Shown: positions 26,440-36,685, counted from the stretch's first letter. The stretch is 64,000 nucleotides of DNA from Candidatus Gastranaerophilales bacterium (GCA_944325945.1 CALVBW010000018.1:1-64000), one strand, 5' to 3'. Notes: generated by a model from the sequence alone, not told the origin. A program made the numbers and translations.

Positions 26440-29400
26440 ATGAAAACATTTTTGAAGATTTTAGGGATTTTAATATTAACAGTTATAATTTTGGCATATA
26501 TTGCTTTTCTATTTGTATTGCCGAGAAAATTGGACTTGAATATATACAAGAAAGATGTACAAAAACTTGCTTTGGAGCAGGCGCATCTTAATATTGATTT
26601 TAACGATATTGAATTATACACAACACCTATTTTGGAAGCCGGTGTAAAAATCAACGGATTGAATGTTAAACTGCCAGATGGTTCGGAATTGTTGACCGTT
26701 GATGCGGCTAAAACAAAAATATCTTTGCCAAATCTGTTATTGTTGACTGTAAGAATTTCGGATGTGACAGTTGATAATCCGAAAATTAATATAGACATAG
26801 CAGAAGACGGTTCACAATATAAAATTATGAGTATTGTGCAGGAAGTTATAAACGAACAAAAACGTAAGCAGGAAATGCAAGCTCCTGTACAGACTTCTAA
26901 AATTGCCTTCAATCCGGCATGGATAAAAATAAAAGTACCGAATATTAATGTAAATAATTATGCATTAAAGATTAATGATCTTTCATCAGGTCATTATCTT
27001 GCCTTAAAAGGCGATGAATTGAAGGCTGCTTTTAACAATATGAAAACGTTTAAAGTAAAAACGTCAACCGAATTTTTAAGTGATGAAGATGTGACTATCA
27101 AGGCTAATGTGAATATAGATTCGTTTATTCCGCCAGCAGCTGAGATTGATGAAGAAGATGATCCGGATTACAGAGCCGATATGGATTTTGTGAATCCTGT
27201 TTTGATGTACAGAGATTATAATTTAAAAACAAATGTCGATACAAAAATAAAAGCAAGATTGAATAGAAAAGGAAATGTTGTATTACACGGTTTTGTCGAT
27301 GTTGAAGATTTGACAATGAATTTGTCAGGGTATCAGCTTCCTAAAAGCTTTATCCGTGCAAAATTAAAAGGACATTCTGCCGATATTGATACAAATATTT
27401 ATGTTGCAAAAGATCAAGATATAAGACTCTGCGGCAATATCAATTATTCAAAACATCCGAAACTCGACCTTGTGATTAATTCCAGACCTATATACTTTAA
27501 TGATTTGATAATACTGACAAAAGCCTTTATGGATACTTTACACATAAAAAATGACCTTGCAATGATGAAAGGTGCGGGTTATATTTCTGCAAATGCCAGA
27601 GTGAAAACCAATTTCAAAAAATTGGAATCTTCAGGCGGCATTTTGGTTCGTAACGGTAATATTTCAAACAGTAAAATAGGATTACTATTTAAGAATATAA
27701 ATGCAAATATTTTATTTAAAGATTCAACGCTGGATGTTCAGGATACACATTTATTTGTGAATGATTCTATATTGCGGGCAGAAGGCAAAATTAACGAAGA
27801 TTCAGTTGCGGATATTTCAATATTTGCTGAAAAGCTGCCGCTGCCGGGACTTTTTGCGGCTTTTGCTCCTGTTGATTTAAAAAATGCATATACTATCAAA
27901 TCAGGTAACTTATTTTTAGATACAAAAGTAACAGGTGAGCTTAAAGAAGCTGTTTCTAATATAAATATTATTCTTTCAGACCTTGATATGTCTACAAAAG
28001 ACAATTCTTTAAGAATTACCGACACTAAAGCAAATGTTAAATTAAACAGCGATTTCAAAATTGTTACCGGCGACATTCAAAATGAAGGCTTGAATATATA
28101 TCTTCCGCCTACAAATTCCAGAATTTCAATTCCGGGTATAAATGTTAATATAGGGGAAGAAATTATTACTATAAATCCGCTTTTTGTGAAAATTAATAAA
28201 TCCTCTTTAATAAATCTTGCCGGAACAATTGTTGATTATATGAAAAAACCGTATTTCAACATAAAATCAAACGGCAATTTATATGCCGAGGACTTAAAAC
28301 AATTACTCGGAGATGCTGCTGCACCGTTTATTAATGCAAAAGGTGTTTTACCGGTGCAATTTGCTCTGACCGGCGATGACAAAATACAGGATATTGTTTT
28401 TCAGACGAAAGCTGATAGCTTAAATTATATTACGCCTGTTGATATTGAAAGCATGAAAGGTTTGCAAAGTATTTTACAGGCAAAAATTACTTATAAAGGC
28501 AACAGATTAAATATCCGTGACACAGGTTTGTATACAAAAGCTGTTCCGACTGTATTCGGTGAAGATCTTGATATGAACATGCAAGGTGCAAAAGGTGTTG
28601 CAACAGTTTCCGGTACCATTACAAAATTAGACACTCCTGCGCCTTTTATCAATCAGATAACCGTACAAATTCCTGAAGATTTGAAAATGCAAATTTGTGC
28701 ATTTAAGGATTCACATCTTACATTTGGCGGTGATTTGTTAATTTTTGGACAGGCTTTATCTCCAAAATACAGAGGTAATTTTGGGGTTTGGGATTTGTCA
28801 ATTCCGGAATTATACACTACGATGAAGACATTAAGCCTTAAATTTGTAGCAAAAACATTGTATATAACACTTGAAGATTTGTTGTTAAACGGTTCTGATA
28901 TAAGGGTTGCGGGTAATGCAAGTCTTGAACCGGCACAGGTATTTGTGGTTAATAACCTTGATGTCACATCTGAAAATATTGATGTTCCTAAATTAATGAA
29001 AGTATCCGACGCGGCAATGAAATACGCGCCGAAGGCAAAGCCGAATGCAGAGCCTGCTGATATTCCGGTTGAACTTTTAAACGGTTCAATTGATATGAGA
29101 AGAATATCTTCTCCTCCGATTGTTCTGAATAATACAGCCGGCAGAATTTCACTTTCTGATAATGTATTTTATTTGAATAATCTCAATACCTCTACACTTG
29201 GCGGCAGGGTAACCGGCAACGTTTCAGCCAATTTACTTTCAATGCTTTTAAGAGCACAGGTAAGAGGCACAAACTTTAATGTCGAAAGAACGTTCTATGA
29301 ATTAATGAATATGAAAGACACCCTGTCAGGCACAATGGCATTTGATACCGATTTAACGATAGACGGCACTGCTAAAACACAGCAGGAGCAGATGAAAGGT

Positions 29401-30159
29401 ATAAACGGTGCGGTTAATTTTGAAATATTAAACGGACAGTTAGGACCTTTTGGTAAATTAGAAAATCTAATTTTGGCGGAAAACATTCGTAATTCTGAAT
29501 TTTTCCAGACAGCACTGGGTGGTGTTATTAATTCATTAACTTCAATTCAGACATCTCACTTTGATATTCTGGACGGTCATATAATAATGAAAGACGGTGT
29601 TGCAAAACTTGATCCGATAACATCTGTCGGACCTGTCATGTGTATGAATATAACAGGGGATATGAATTTGCTTACCAATGAAGCAGATATGAAACTTCGT
29701 GCAAGATTGGGATCTAAAATTGCCGATATGCTTGGACCTATTGCAGCCGTTAATCCTATTAATCTTGTAAAAGCTACACCAGGTTTGAATGTTGCGGCAG
29801 CTAAAATGTTCTCAATATTTACTGAGGCCGTAACACCGGATGAAATGGCACAAATCCCGAATTTTGTAAACGATTTCGGTAAATTAAGCACGACAAACTT
29901 CCAGGTAGTATTAAGAGGTGATACGGCAAAACCGCTTTCGCTGATAAAATCATTTAAATGGCTTGCAACAACGGCAGAAATTGAAAGTGCGGAACATTTT
30001 GTCGAAACATTACCGCCGATGGATCCTGAAAATCCGAATGCAACTCTGGAAGAACTTCTGGCAGCTCAAGCTGAAGCTGAAAGAATTGCAAATGAAAACA
30101 TATTCCAGAAAGCAGTTCGCAAAATCAAAAATTTCTTTTCCAAAAAGGATGAAAAATGA
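26440..30159 (+). CDS. AsmA-like giant envelope protein (1239 residues)
   Basis: One N-terminal membrane helix (about 5-30) is followed by over 1,100 residues of repeating beta strands facing the periplasm. This is the AsmA/YhdP/TamB type, long beta-groove proteins known to move phospholipids toward the outer membrane. The start has the AsmA pattern (hydrophobic helix, then ALEQAHLNIDFNDIELYTTPILEAGVKINGLNVKLPDG). The C-terminal region (about 990-1150) is an AsmA-2-like segment, ending in a charged coiled tail. AAAGGAG precedes the ATG. It overlaps the acetyltransferase gene by 4 bases. A second AsmA-like gene is at 32573. Confidence 0.82.
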   Translation: MKTFLKILGILILTVIILAYIAFLFVLPRKLDLNIYKKDVQKLALEQAHLNIDFNDIELYTTPILEAGVKINGLNVKLPDGSELLTVDAAKTKISLPNLLLLTVRISDVTVDNPKINIDIAEDGSQYKIMSIVQEVINEQKRKQEMQAPVQTSKIAFNPAWIKIKVPNINVNNYALKINDLSSGHYLALKGDELKAAFNNMKTFKVKTSTEFLSDEDVTIKANVNIDSFIPPAAEIDEEDDPDYRADMDFVNPVLMYRDYNLKTNVDTKIKARLNRKGNVVLHGFVDVEDLTMNLSGYQLPKSFIRAKLKGHSADIDTNIYVAKDQDIRLCGNINYSKHPKLDLVINSRPIYFNDLIILTKAFMDTLHIKNDLAMMKGAGYISANARVKTNFKKLESSGGILVRNGNISNSKIGLLFKNINANILFKDSTLDVQDTHLFVNDSILRAEGKINEDSVADISIFAEKLPLPGLFAAFAPVDLKNAYTIKSGNLFLDTKVTGELKEAVSNINIILSDLDMSTKDNSLRITDTKANVKLNSDFKIVTGDIQNEGLNIYLPPTNSRISIPGINVNIGEEIITINPLFVKINKSSLINLAGTIVDYMKKPYFNIKSNGNLYAEDLKQLLGDAAAPFINAKGVLPVQFALTGDDKIQDIVFQTKADSLNYITPVDIESMKGLQSILQAKITYKGNRLNIRDTGLYTKAVPTVFGEDLDMNMQGAKGVATVSGTITKLDTPAPFINQITVQIPEDLKMQICAFKDSHLTFGGDLLIFGQALSPKYRGNFGVWDLSIPELYTTMKTLSLKFVAKTLYITLEDLLLNGSDIRVAGNASLEPAQVFVVNNLDVTSENIDVPKLMKVSDAAMKYAPKAKPNAEPADIPVELLNGSIDMRRISSPPIVLNNTAGRISLSDNVFYLNNLNTSTLGGRVTGNVSANLLSMLLRAQVRGTNFNVERTFYELMNMKDTLSGTMAFDTDLTIDGTAKTQQEQMKGINGAVNFEILNGQLGPFGKLENLILAENIRNSEFFQTALGGVINSLTSIQTSHFDILDGHIIMKDGVAKLDPITSVGPVMCMNITGDMNLLTNEADMKLRARLGSKIADMLGPIAAVNPINLVKATPGLNVAAAKMFSIFTEAVTPDEMAQIPNFVNDFGKLSTTNFQVVLRGDTAKPLSLIKSFKWLATTAEIESAEHFVETLPPMDPENPNATLEELLAAQAEAERIANENIFQKAVRKIKNFFSKKDEK

Positions 30160-30710
30160 TGCTTGAACGCGATAAAATGCTTAAAGGCGAATTATATAAC
30201 GCCGAGGATTCTGTGCTGGTCAATGATAGACTGAAATGTAAACAGCTTTGTTATGAATTCAATAATACGCCGTTCACACAACCTGAAAAAATGTCAGCGA
30301 TAATCCGTAAAATTCTGGGCAAAACAAAAGAAAGATTTAACATAAATCCTGTTTTCTTCTGTGATTACGGATATAATACGGAAATCGGCGAGAATTTTTA
30401 TTCAAATCATAATCTTGTAATTCTGGACTGTGCTAAAGTAACCTTCGGCGACAATGTGTTTATAGGTCCGAACTGCGGATTTTATACGGCTGCACACCCT
30501 TTGGATGCCGCAACACGTAATAAAGGGCTTGAATTTGCTAAGCCAATAACTGTAGGAAATAACGTATGGTTCGGCGGAAATGTATGTGTCATGCCCGGCG
30601 TCACAATAGGCGACAATTGCGTAATAGGCGCCGGAAGCGTCGTAACAAAAGATATCCCGTCCGATTCCGTAGCGGTTGGCAATCCTTGCAAAGTTTTAAA
30701 AACGATTTAA
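30156..30710 (+). CDS. Maltose/galactoside O-acetyltransferase family protein
   Basis: A 184-residue cytosolic acetyl-CoA-dependent sugar O-acetyltransferase of the LacA/Maa/NodL type. The N-terminal Mac domain (about 5-55) is followed by left-handed beta-helix hexapeptides. The catalytic histidine lies in TAAHPLD (near 112) and the typical C-terminal GDNCVIGAGSVVTKDIP...AVGNPCKV follows. It starts within the end of the AsmA gene (ATGATG), so it is coupled; ATG 30159 is an alternative start. It may acetylate a surface or storage sugar. Confidence 0.9.
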   Translation: MMLERDKMLKGELYNAEDSVLVNDRLKCKQLCYEFNNTPFTQPEKMSAIIRKILGKTKERFNINPVFFCDYGYNTEIGENFYSNHNLVILDCAKVTFGDNVFIGPNCGFYTAAHPLDAATRNKGLEFAKPITVGNNVWFGGNVCVMPGVTIGDNCVIGAGSVVTKDIPSDSVAVGNPCKVLKTI

Positions 30711-30721
30711 GGAGGTTTTAT

Positions 30722-31345
30722 ATGAAAGTTTTATTAATTAATGGAAGCAGTAAAACAAACGGCTGCACTTTTACTGCGCTGAACGAAATAACAAAAGTTC
30801 TTAATTCGGAAGGGATTGAAACAGAAATTATACAATTGGGTTCTGATCCTATCCGTGACTGCATAGGCTGTGGCAGGTGCAGACAAAACGGCGGCAAATG
30901 CGTTTTTAATGATGATATGGTCAATGAAATTATAGAAAAAGCGAAACATTCCGACGGTTTTATTTTCGGCTCTCCCGTATATTATGCACATCCGAGCGGA
31001 AGACTTTTATCACTTTTAGACAGATTGTTTTATGCGGGAGGAAAAGCCTTTGCATTCAAACCAGGTGCAGCTATAGTATCTGCAAGACGTGCCGGAACAA
31101 CAGCTTCACTTGATGCAATAACAAAACATTTCACAATAAACAACATGCCTGTTGTTTCATCAAACTACTGGAACATGGTTCATGGAAATACACCTGAGGA
31201 GGTTATGCAGGATAAGGAAGGTATCCAGATAATGCAGGTTGTCGGCAAAAATATGGCATGGCTTTTAAAATGTATTGAAGCCGGCAAAGAAAAAGGTATT
31301 GTTCCTCAGCCGGTTGATAAAATTATGACAAACTTTATCCGTTAA
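30722..31345 (+). CDS. Isf-like iron-sulfur flavoprotein / NADPH-dependent FMN reductase
   Basis: A 207-residue flavodoxin-fold protein. The FMN phosphate loop is NGSSKTNGCT (7-16). A compact cluster motif C47-x2-C50-x2-C53-x6-C60 follows, as in iron-sulfur flavoproteins. GSPVYYAHPSG (about 84-94) contacts FMN. I chose the ATG at 30722 because AAGGAGG precedes it; the upstream open frame overlaps the acetyltransferase. Likely an electron shuttle for oxygen or radical detoxification, or a general reductase. It overlaps the convergent glutaredoxin gene by 11 bases. Confidence 0.87.
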   Translation: MKVLLINGSSKTNGCTFTALNEITKVLNSEGIETEIIQLGSDPIRDCIGCGRCRQNGGKCVFNDDMVNEIIEKAKHSDGFIFGSPVYYAHPSGRLLSLLDRLFYAGGKAFAFKPGAAIVSARRAGTTASLDAITKHFTINNMPVVSSNYWNMVHGNTPEEVMQDKEGIQIMQVVGKNMAWLLKCIEAGKEKGIVPQPVDKIMTNFIR

Positions 31346-31598
31346 GATATTCATCAAGTTTGCCTGATTTATAAAGTGCGTTCAAATCGTCGAAACCGCC
31401 TACGTATTTATCATTTATGACGATTTGAGGAATTGTCATGACTTTTTTATTAAAACGTGTCTCAAATTTTGCGACCATTTCGTCAAAAGAATCCGTGACG
31501 TCAGTTTCTTTATACTCAAGCCCTAAAGTTTTGAGCAATTTTTTTGCTTTAATGCAATAGGGACATGTTTGTGATGTGTAAATTTCAATGTTGTTCAT
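31335..31598 (-). CDS. grxC: Glutaredoxin (GrxC type)
   Basis: An 87-residue thioredoxin-fold disulfide reductase. The dithiol active site is CPYC (12-15), the cis-proline segment is TIPQIV (near 60), and the glutathione-binding GGFDDL follows. GGAG precedes the ATG. It is 12 bases downstream of the WG-repeat gene on the same strand. Confidence 0.93.
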   Translation of the reverse strand: MNNIEIYTSQTCPYCIKAKKLLKTLGLEYKETDVTDSFDEMVAKFETRFNKKVMTIPQIVINDKYVGGFDDLNALYKSGKLDEYLNG

Positions 31599-31610
31599 AA
31601 TAAACTCCTT

Positions 31611-32516
31611 TTATTGTAATTGGCGTTTAAGCTCATATTTAACATCGGACAAAGGGCCGTTATTCGGTGTCCTCACGGTATTAAAATAATTTCTGGCATA
31701 TGTAAACGGATATTTGGGCAGCCAGGTTAATTTCAAGAGAATTGAAACGGTTTCGGCGCCCTGAGAAAGCATCAATTCATCAATTGTCTGTTCATGAGCC
31801 GGCGATATGGATGAAAAAAGTTTTAAGAAATAATCCGTAAAAGTAACAACGGAATAACCTGTTGCAGTACCGGGTTTCGTAATAAGTTCGGATATTTTAA
31901 AGTTTTCATCTTCTTTTATTGTCTGAACATCTTGAGGGAGAGTGAAAGTTTCACCTCTTACCTGCTCAATTTCATACCATTGCCCCTCATAACTTATCCG
32001 CATGACATTGGGCTTTGGCATATAAATATCATCAAATTTATTTTCAAGGATTGTTCTGCCGTTCATATCGACAATTCCGTATTTAAAATCCTTACGTGTC
32101 AAAATCATTCCGCCGAAAAGAAGATCAATTGAAGAATATTCTCTCGGCAGGATTTCTTTTCCGTATTCATCATAAAGCGCGTATTTATTTCCGCGTCCGA
32201 TTTTTAAATATTTTCCGAGAATCCTTTCCACATGGCTGTATTTAATCGGCACTAAAATATTGCCGGATTTGTCAATCAAACCGAATTTACTGCCTTTTTG
32301 AACAATATAGGATGAATCGCCGAGCAAAATCATCTTTTTATATTCGGGTTCAACAATAATATTGTCGTTTGCATCTTTCAGCCCGAAATATTTATCACCT
32401 TTGAATACTTTTACAGGAACATTTGCAGGAACATTTTTTTCAATACTGCCGGTTACAGCAAATGCTGATCCTTGAAAAATTATAACCAAACCTAAAAATA
32501 ACAAAAACTTTTTCAT
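31611..32516 (-). CDS. Exported WG-repeat protein
   Basis: A 301-residue protein with a signal peptide (1-20). Four to five WG/KWG-type repeats follow (about 40-175), each reading roughly KYG-L-D-x-G-x-I-hydrophobic-P-x-Y/F; examples are FGLIDKSGNILVPIKYS and YGIVDMNGRTILENKFD. These are beta-rich repeats of unknown binding partner. A C-terminal helical region (about 205-301) is unassigned. TATTAT lies six bases before the ATG with no ribosome binding site, so a leaderless mRNA is likely. Confidence 0.8.
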   Translation of the reverse strand: MKKFLLFLGLVIIFQGSAFAVTGSIEKNVPANVPVKVFKGDKYFGLKDANDNIIVEPEYKKMILLGDSSYIVQKGSKFGLIDKSGNILVPIKYSHVERILGKYLKIGRGNKYALYDEYGKEILPREYSSIDLLFGGMILTRKDFKYGIVDMNGRTILENKFDDIYMPKPNVMRISYEGQWYEIEQVRGETFTLPQDVQTIKEDENFKISELITKPGTATGYSVVTFTDYFLKLFSSISPAHEQTIDELMLSQGAETVSILLKLTWLPKYPFTYARNYFNTVRTPNNGPLSDVKYELKRQLQ

Positions 32517-32522
32517 AATTAT

Positions 32523-32552
32523 ATAATAGCATAAAATTTATTATGCTATAAT
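32523..32552. promoter_or_regulatory. Palindromic divergent promoter, WG-repeat / AsmA-like
   Basis: Two extended -10 elements face outward: minus TG-C-TATTAT (hexamer 32523-32528, six bases before the WG gene ATG) and plus TG-C-TATAAT (TG 32544, hexamer 32547-32552, followed by a 20-base leader with GGGAG). Together they form an inverted repeat. Confidence 0.55.
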
Positions 32553-32572
32553 TTCATTATGAGGGAGATGTG

Positions 32573-35353
32573 ATGAAAAAAAGATTAACAATAATAATTT
32601 TAAGTACAATATTTGGCGCGGCAGCTATATTGTCCGTCCTTTATACGGCAGTAATTCCGGCAGTTATATCAAATCCGCATACAATAAATTTTATTGAAAA
32701 ACAGGTTAAAAATCTTACCAGAGCTGATCTTATGATTGGAAATATTAAACTAAAAACCGGTTTGGCAATAAAATTTAAAGCTGACGAGATTAAACTTACA
32801 AAAGACAATGAAACCCTTTTCGGAGTCAAAAATCTTGATACACAAATTTCTCTTAACGATATTTTTAAACATCGCATAATCCTTGACAAATTATTTGTGG
32901 AATACTTTTTTGCGGACGTAAATAAGATTATTGCGCTTTTCCAGCAGACTGAAACACCTAAACAAACAACAAAATCAAATTGGACTATTGATTTTTATGA
33001 TTCAATACTCGGGCTTAAAAAAGCAACCGTACTTTATCATATTGAACCTGATGTTGATATAAAACTTTATGCAGATAAACTTTTCGTTAATAACACAAAA
33101 AAATACGAACGATTTGTACATTTCAACTTTGATACAACTATTAAAAAAGCCGACAAAACCCTGACTTTTTCAATCGGCGACAAAAACAAAGTTTTTATCA
33201 AAGAAAAACATCTTTATGTAAAAGACTGTATTTTTAATGTCAACAATTCCGACGTTCATATAAATGCTGAGGCTTCCCGTCAAACCGGAATGAATGTAAA
33301 TTTATCCTCAAAAAATTTCAACATAGATGATATTATTGCAATTGCCGGCTCAAATCTTTTAATCAATAACGGCAGCGAAATTATATCTTATTTCAAAGAC
33401 ATAAAAGGAAGCTTTAATTTTGATATTAACCTCACAAAAAATGACTTGAACGGCACAATTGATATGAATAAAGTATCACTCAAGGTTGTTCCGGTGGCTG
33501 ATTTGCCTTTGACAGTGGACAAAGGTCAAATTGTTTTAACCTCAAAAGATATTACTCTTAAAGATTTCAAAGGCTATTACGGAGCTACAAGAAAAAATCA
33601 TATTGAATTAAAAGGCATTGTAAAAGATTATACAAAATCATGTGACACTGAAGTTATAGTCAAAACCGTTGCGACAAATGAATTCGCCGAAAAGTATTTG
33701 TCAAAATTCGTCGGTTTCCCGTTCAAAATCATCGGTAATGCCGGCACCAGCGTGATTATAAAGTCCGTTTATAATAAAATTGACGTAATCTGGGCATCAA
33801 AACTTGCAAAAGGTGAAGATATCCTCGTCGACGGCGCTTCTCTTACCCCGACCGGTTACGACAGAGCCGTCAAAGCGGATTTGCATTTTGAAGATAATAT
33901 TTTAAACATAAAAGACATAAATTATTACATTGCATCCGAACTCGTCCGCGGAGTAAAAGTCAAACCCGTTTTATCATTGAACGGCAACATTGATTTTTCA
34001 AAACCTGTTCCGTTTGTTAAAGATATGGGATTTATTATACCGAATCCTTTGCCGAGTGAATTTTTGAACGTATTAATCGGGCAAAAATTATTCAAAGGCG
34101 GAAAATTCTACGGCGACCTTTCAATGATTAATAACGGAACATATCCTGTTATAAAAGGCAAGTTAAATGCTGAAAAAATTATTATTCCGTCCCAGAGAGT
34201 GTTTATTAAAAGCGGTGAATTTTATACAAATAAAGACTTTATCAATATAAAATCCGAAGGCTGGTATAAACGTTCAAAATACGATTTTTCAGGAACAATC
34301 GCCAACAAAATAGCATTTCCGATTGTTATTAAAAATATAGATTTCGGGATAGATAAAATTGATATCGAACGAATAATGAAGTCATTTAATCAGCAAAATA
34401 CAACTGCAGTTCAAAGTCAGCCCAAAATTGTTGAAAATGCCGAATATGACTACGAAAATTACGACGAAGACAAAGACACAACAGCCGCCGCATTTGACGT
34501 AAATAATTTGATTATAGAAAGATGTATTCTAAGACTTGATGACGGCAAATATAAAGACATTAAATTCGGCAACTTAAAGGCAAATCTTACGCTGGATAAA
34601 AATAACATTCTTCAATTACATTCAAACAGATTTGATATCGCAGAGGGAATTTCGTCTGTCAAAGTATTCTGTGACTTAAAAAAACATCAATATAACCTCA
34701 CTCTCGGAATAAAAGACGTAAATTCGGACTTGATGTCAACATCATTATTAAATCTGCCGCGCGAAATTTCCGGCAAAGCGAGCGGTCTGATTGCGCTTAA
34801 TACAGATGATTCTCTCAAAATGAACGGTTCTATAAAATTTATCGTAAAAGACGGAACTATTCAAAAAATCGGTCTGATTGAATACATTCTGAAATTCGCT
34901 GCCGTATTCAGAAACCCGATTGCAATGATAAGCCCTGCAACTTTATCGGATATGGTAAGCATACCCGAAGGCAATTTCAAAAACATCACAGGTGAACTTT
35001 ACCTGAAAAATAACGTTGTTGAACTTCTAAAAATCAAATCATCTTCTCCGCAATTGGGAAGTTACATAGTCGGCAGATATAATATAGAAAACGGCGATGC
35101 AATCCTCCGAATTTATACAAAATTCAGCAGTACAAATAAAGGATTTGCCGGATTTTTGAGAAATTTTTCACTCAACAGCCTTGCAAACAGAATACCTTTA
35201 AGCAGCAGAAACGATGCGCATTATTATGCATCAGAGCTTAAAGAAATTCCTGAAATTGAGGCTGATGAAAAGGACTGTCAGATATTCCTGACTAAAGTCG
35301 ACGGTGATGTTGTAAACAACAACTTCTTGTCGTCACTTAAAAAGATTAAATAG
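32573..35353 (+). CDS. AsmA-like envelope protein (926 residues)
   Basis: A second very long anchored beta-strand protein, with a membrane helix (about 7-27) and an extended periplasmic part. The C-terminal region (about 720-870) resembles the AsmA-like/YhdP C-terminus (PREISGKASGLIALN, MNGSIKFIVKDGTIQKIGLIEYILKFAAVF, GNFKNITGELYLKNNVV). I chose ATG 32573, since GGGAG lies at the right distance; the GTG one codon earlier is less likely. Divergent from the WG gene. Presumed role: phospholipid or lipid movement between membranes. Confidence 0.78.
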   Translation: MKKRLTIIILSTIFGAAAILSVLYTAVIPAVISNPHTINFIEKQVKNLTRADLMIGNIKLKTGLAIKFKADEIKLTKDNETLFGVKNLDTQISLNDIFKHRIILDKLFVEYFFADVNKIIALFQQTETPKQTTKSNWTIDFYDSILGLKKATVLYHIEPDVDIKLYADKLFVNNTKKYERFVHFNFDTTIKKADKTLTFSIGDKNKVFIKEKHLYVKDCIFNVNNSDVHINAEASRQTGMNVNLSSKNFNIDDIIAIAGSNLLINNGSEIISYFKDIKGSFNFDINLTKNDLNGTIDMNKVSLKVVPVADLPLTVDKGQIVLTSKDITLKDFKGYYGATRKNHIELKGIVKDYTKSCDTEVIVKTVATNEFAEKYLSKFVGFPFKIIGNAGTSVIIKSVYNKIDVIWASKLAKGEDILVDGASLTPTGYDRAVKADLHFEDNILNIKDINYYIASELVRGVKVKPVLSLNGNIDFSKPVPFVKDMGFIIPNPLPSEFLNVLIGQKLFKGGKFYGDLSMINNGTYPVIKGKLNAEKIIIPSQRVFIKSGEFYTNKDFINIKSEGWYKRSKYDFSGTIANKIAFPIVIKNIDFGIDKIDIERIMKSFNQQNTTAVQSQPKIVENAEYDYENYDEDKDTTAAAFDVNNLIIERCILRLDDGKYKDIKFGNLKANLTLDKNNILQLHSNRFDIAEGISSVKVFCDLKKHQYNLTLGIKDVNSDLMSTSLLNLPREISGKASGLIALNTDDSLKMNGSIKFIVKDGTIQKIGLIEYILKFAAVFRNPIAMISPATLSDMVSIPEGNFKNITGELYLKNNVVELLKIKSSSPQLGSYIVGRYNIENGDAILRIYTKFSSTNKGFAGFLRNFSLNSLANRIPLSSRNDAHYYASELKEIPEIEADEKDCQIFLTKVDGDVVNNNFLSSLKKIK

Positions 35354-36251
35354 TATCGACATTTTTAAACGGCAATTGAGAAATTATAATGGCGATTATC
35401 ATAATAATACAGCCTGTAATTTCTTTTCCCGTTAAAGTTTCGCCCAAAAGCACCATGCCTCCCAGAACCGCAAAAACAGCTTCGGAGCTTAAAATTAGAG
35501 TTGCCAAGATGGGCTGTGTTGCCTTGTGTCCGAAAATTTGTAAAGTATAAGCAACTCCAGTTACAATCACGCCAATAAATAAGATTGGTTTGTAACCTGT
35601 TATAATTGCGGGCAAGGTAGGATTTTCCAGCAAAAACATAAAAGGCAAGGATAATATCCCAGCAACAAGAAACTGCAGACCGGATAATTTTAAAGCATTT
35701 GCTCTTTTAGAAAAATGGCTTACAACAATTATATGAAGTGCAAAGAAAAATGCGCTTATAATTAGCCATATATCCCAAAAATTAAAGCTAAACGCACCTT
35801 TTGCACACAAAAGATATAACCCGAAAAGTGCCAGCATAATGCTCAATTTAACATTATTTTTTAATTTATGTTTGAGCAAAACCGCGATAACCGGCACAAA
35901 AATTATATATAATGACGTGATAAATCCTGCCTTTCCGGCCTGTGCGTATATCATACAATATTGATTAATGGAAAACGCAATAAATAAAACAATTCCTGCC
36001 CAAAATCCGCCTTTCAAAAGCTCTTTATCAGAATAAGAACATTTGATGCTTTTATCAATTTTATCAAAAATAAAAAACAACGGCATAAGACAAAAACTTC
36101 CGATAAAACATCTCAAAGTGTTAAACGTGAACGGTCCGACATAATCCATCCCGTTTTTTTGTGCTACAAAAGACAACCCCGAGATAAATGCAGCCATTAA
36201 AAGTGAAATATTGCAATAGATATATAATTTTTTTGCCTCAATTTTTTGCAT
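35346..36251 (-). CDS. EamA/DMT family transporter
   Basis: A 301-residue, ten-helix inner-membrane protein made of two EamA repeats. The first begins LMAAFISGLSFVAQKNGMDYVGPFTFNTLRCFIG and the second ends ILATLILSSEAVFAVLGGMVLLGETLTGKEITGC, the usual DMT closing motif. Likely exports a metabolite; substrate not predictable. It overlaps the end of the convergent AsmA gene by 8 bases. Confidence 0.9.
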   Translation of the reverse strand: MQKIEAKKLYIYCNISLLMAAFISGLSFVAQKNGMDYVGPFTFNTLRCFIGSFCLMPLFFIFDKIDKSIKCSYSDKELLKGGFWAGIVLFIAFSINQYCMIYAQAGKAGFITSLYIIFVPVIAVLLKHKLKNNVKLSIMLALFGLYLLCAKGAFSFNFWDIWLIISAFFFALHIIVVSHFSKRANALKLSGLQFLVAGILSLPFMFLLENPTLPAIITGYKPILFIGVIVTGVAYTLQIFGHKATQPILATLILSSEAVFAVLGGMVLLGETLTGKEITGCIIMIIAIIISQLPFKNVDTI

Positions 36252-36486
36252 ATAACTATTATGTAGCCTGATAAAATTTTTAAGTCAAGATCTCTGTTAT
36301 CGGCTTTATAATGTTTGGATTTAAAAAACATTATTAAGGTTTATGCTTTGTAACAAAAAGTAATTTTTGATAAGAAAAATGTTTTATATAAATAATAGGG
36401 TTTAAGTTTTTTAAAAGACAGTTAAAAACAGGATATTTGTATTCAAAATTTTATCTCAATTAAAAATACTTTTCACAAAACTCATT
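36252..36486. other. Gene-free AT-rich stretch
   Basis: I see no gene, tRNA or strong hairpin here. It lies between the start of the EamA gene and the first copy of the tRNA-Ser-associated repeat. Confidence 0.5.
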
Positions 36487-36541
36487 CCATAATAAAACCG
36501 GCTGAATAATTCAACCGGCTTAATTCAGAGGGGATGGGATT
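36487..36541 (-). repeat. Displaced copy of tRNA-Ser 3' end plus terminator
   Basis: A perfect 55-base copy of 36680-36734. It holds the last 16 bases of tRNA-Ser including the discriminator, then the downstream terminator hairpin. The period between copies is 193 bases. Confidence 0.9.
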
Positions 36542-36679
36542 GTCTTGCTAGTCGGCATTAAACGGGTCTGCGGTTGCCGACTGCAATGCCTTCGGCATCT
36601 TGTCGTCAAGCCTTCGCCCTCTGCCGACTCGCGCTCGAACCACAAAAGGCTTTGCCTTGGTGGGTTCTCATCCTCATCC
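36542..36679. repeat. 138-base GC-richer element between tRNA-Ser repeats
   Basis: This segment stands out from the AT-rich surroundings and contains several small palindromes (for example TGCCTTCGGCA near 36588). On the minus strand a 25-codon basic open frame starts at the ATG near 36682 and ends at TGA, but it has no ribosome binding site. It shares the CTCTGCCGAC word with the repeat unit next to the CAT tRNA. Confidence 0.65.
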
Positions 36680-36685
36680 CCATAA

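Noticed and set aside
30566-30721. Extended N-terminus for the flavoprotein
   Set aside because: It overlaps the acetyltransferase in another frame; the ATG at 30722 has AAGGAGG and the family start.
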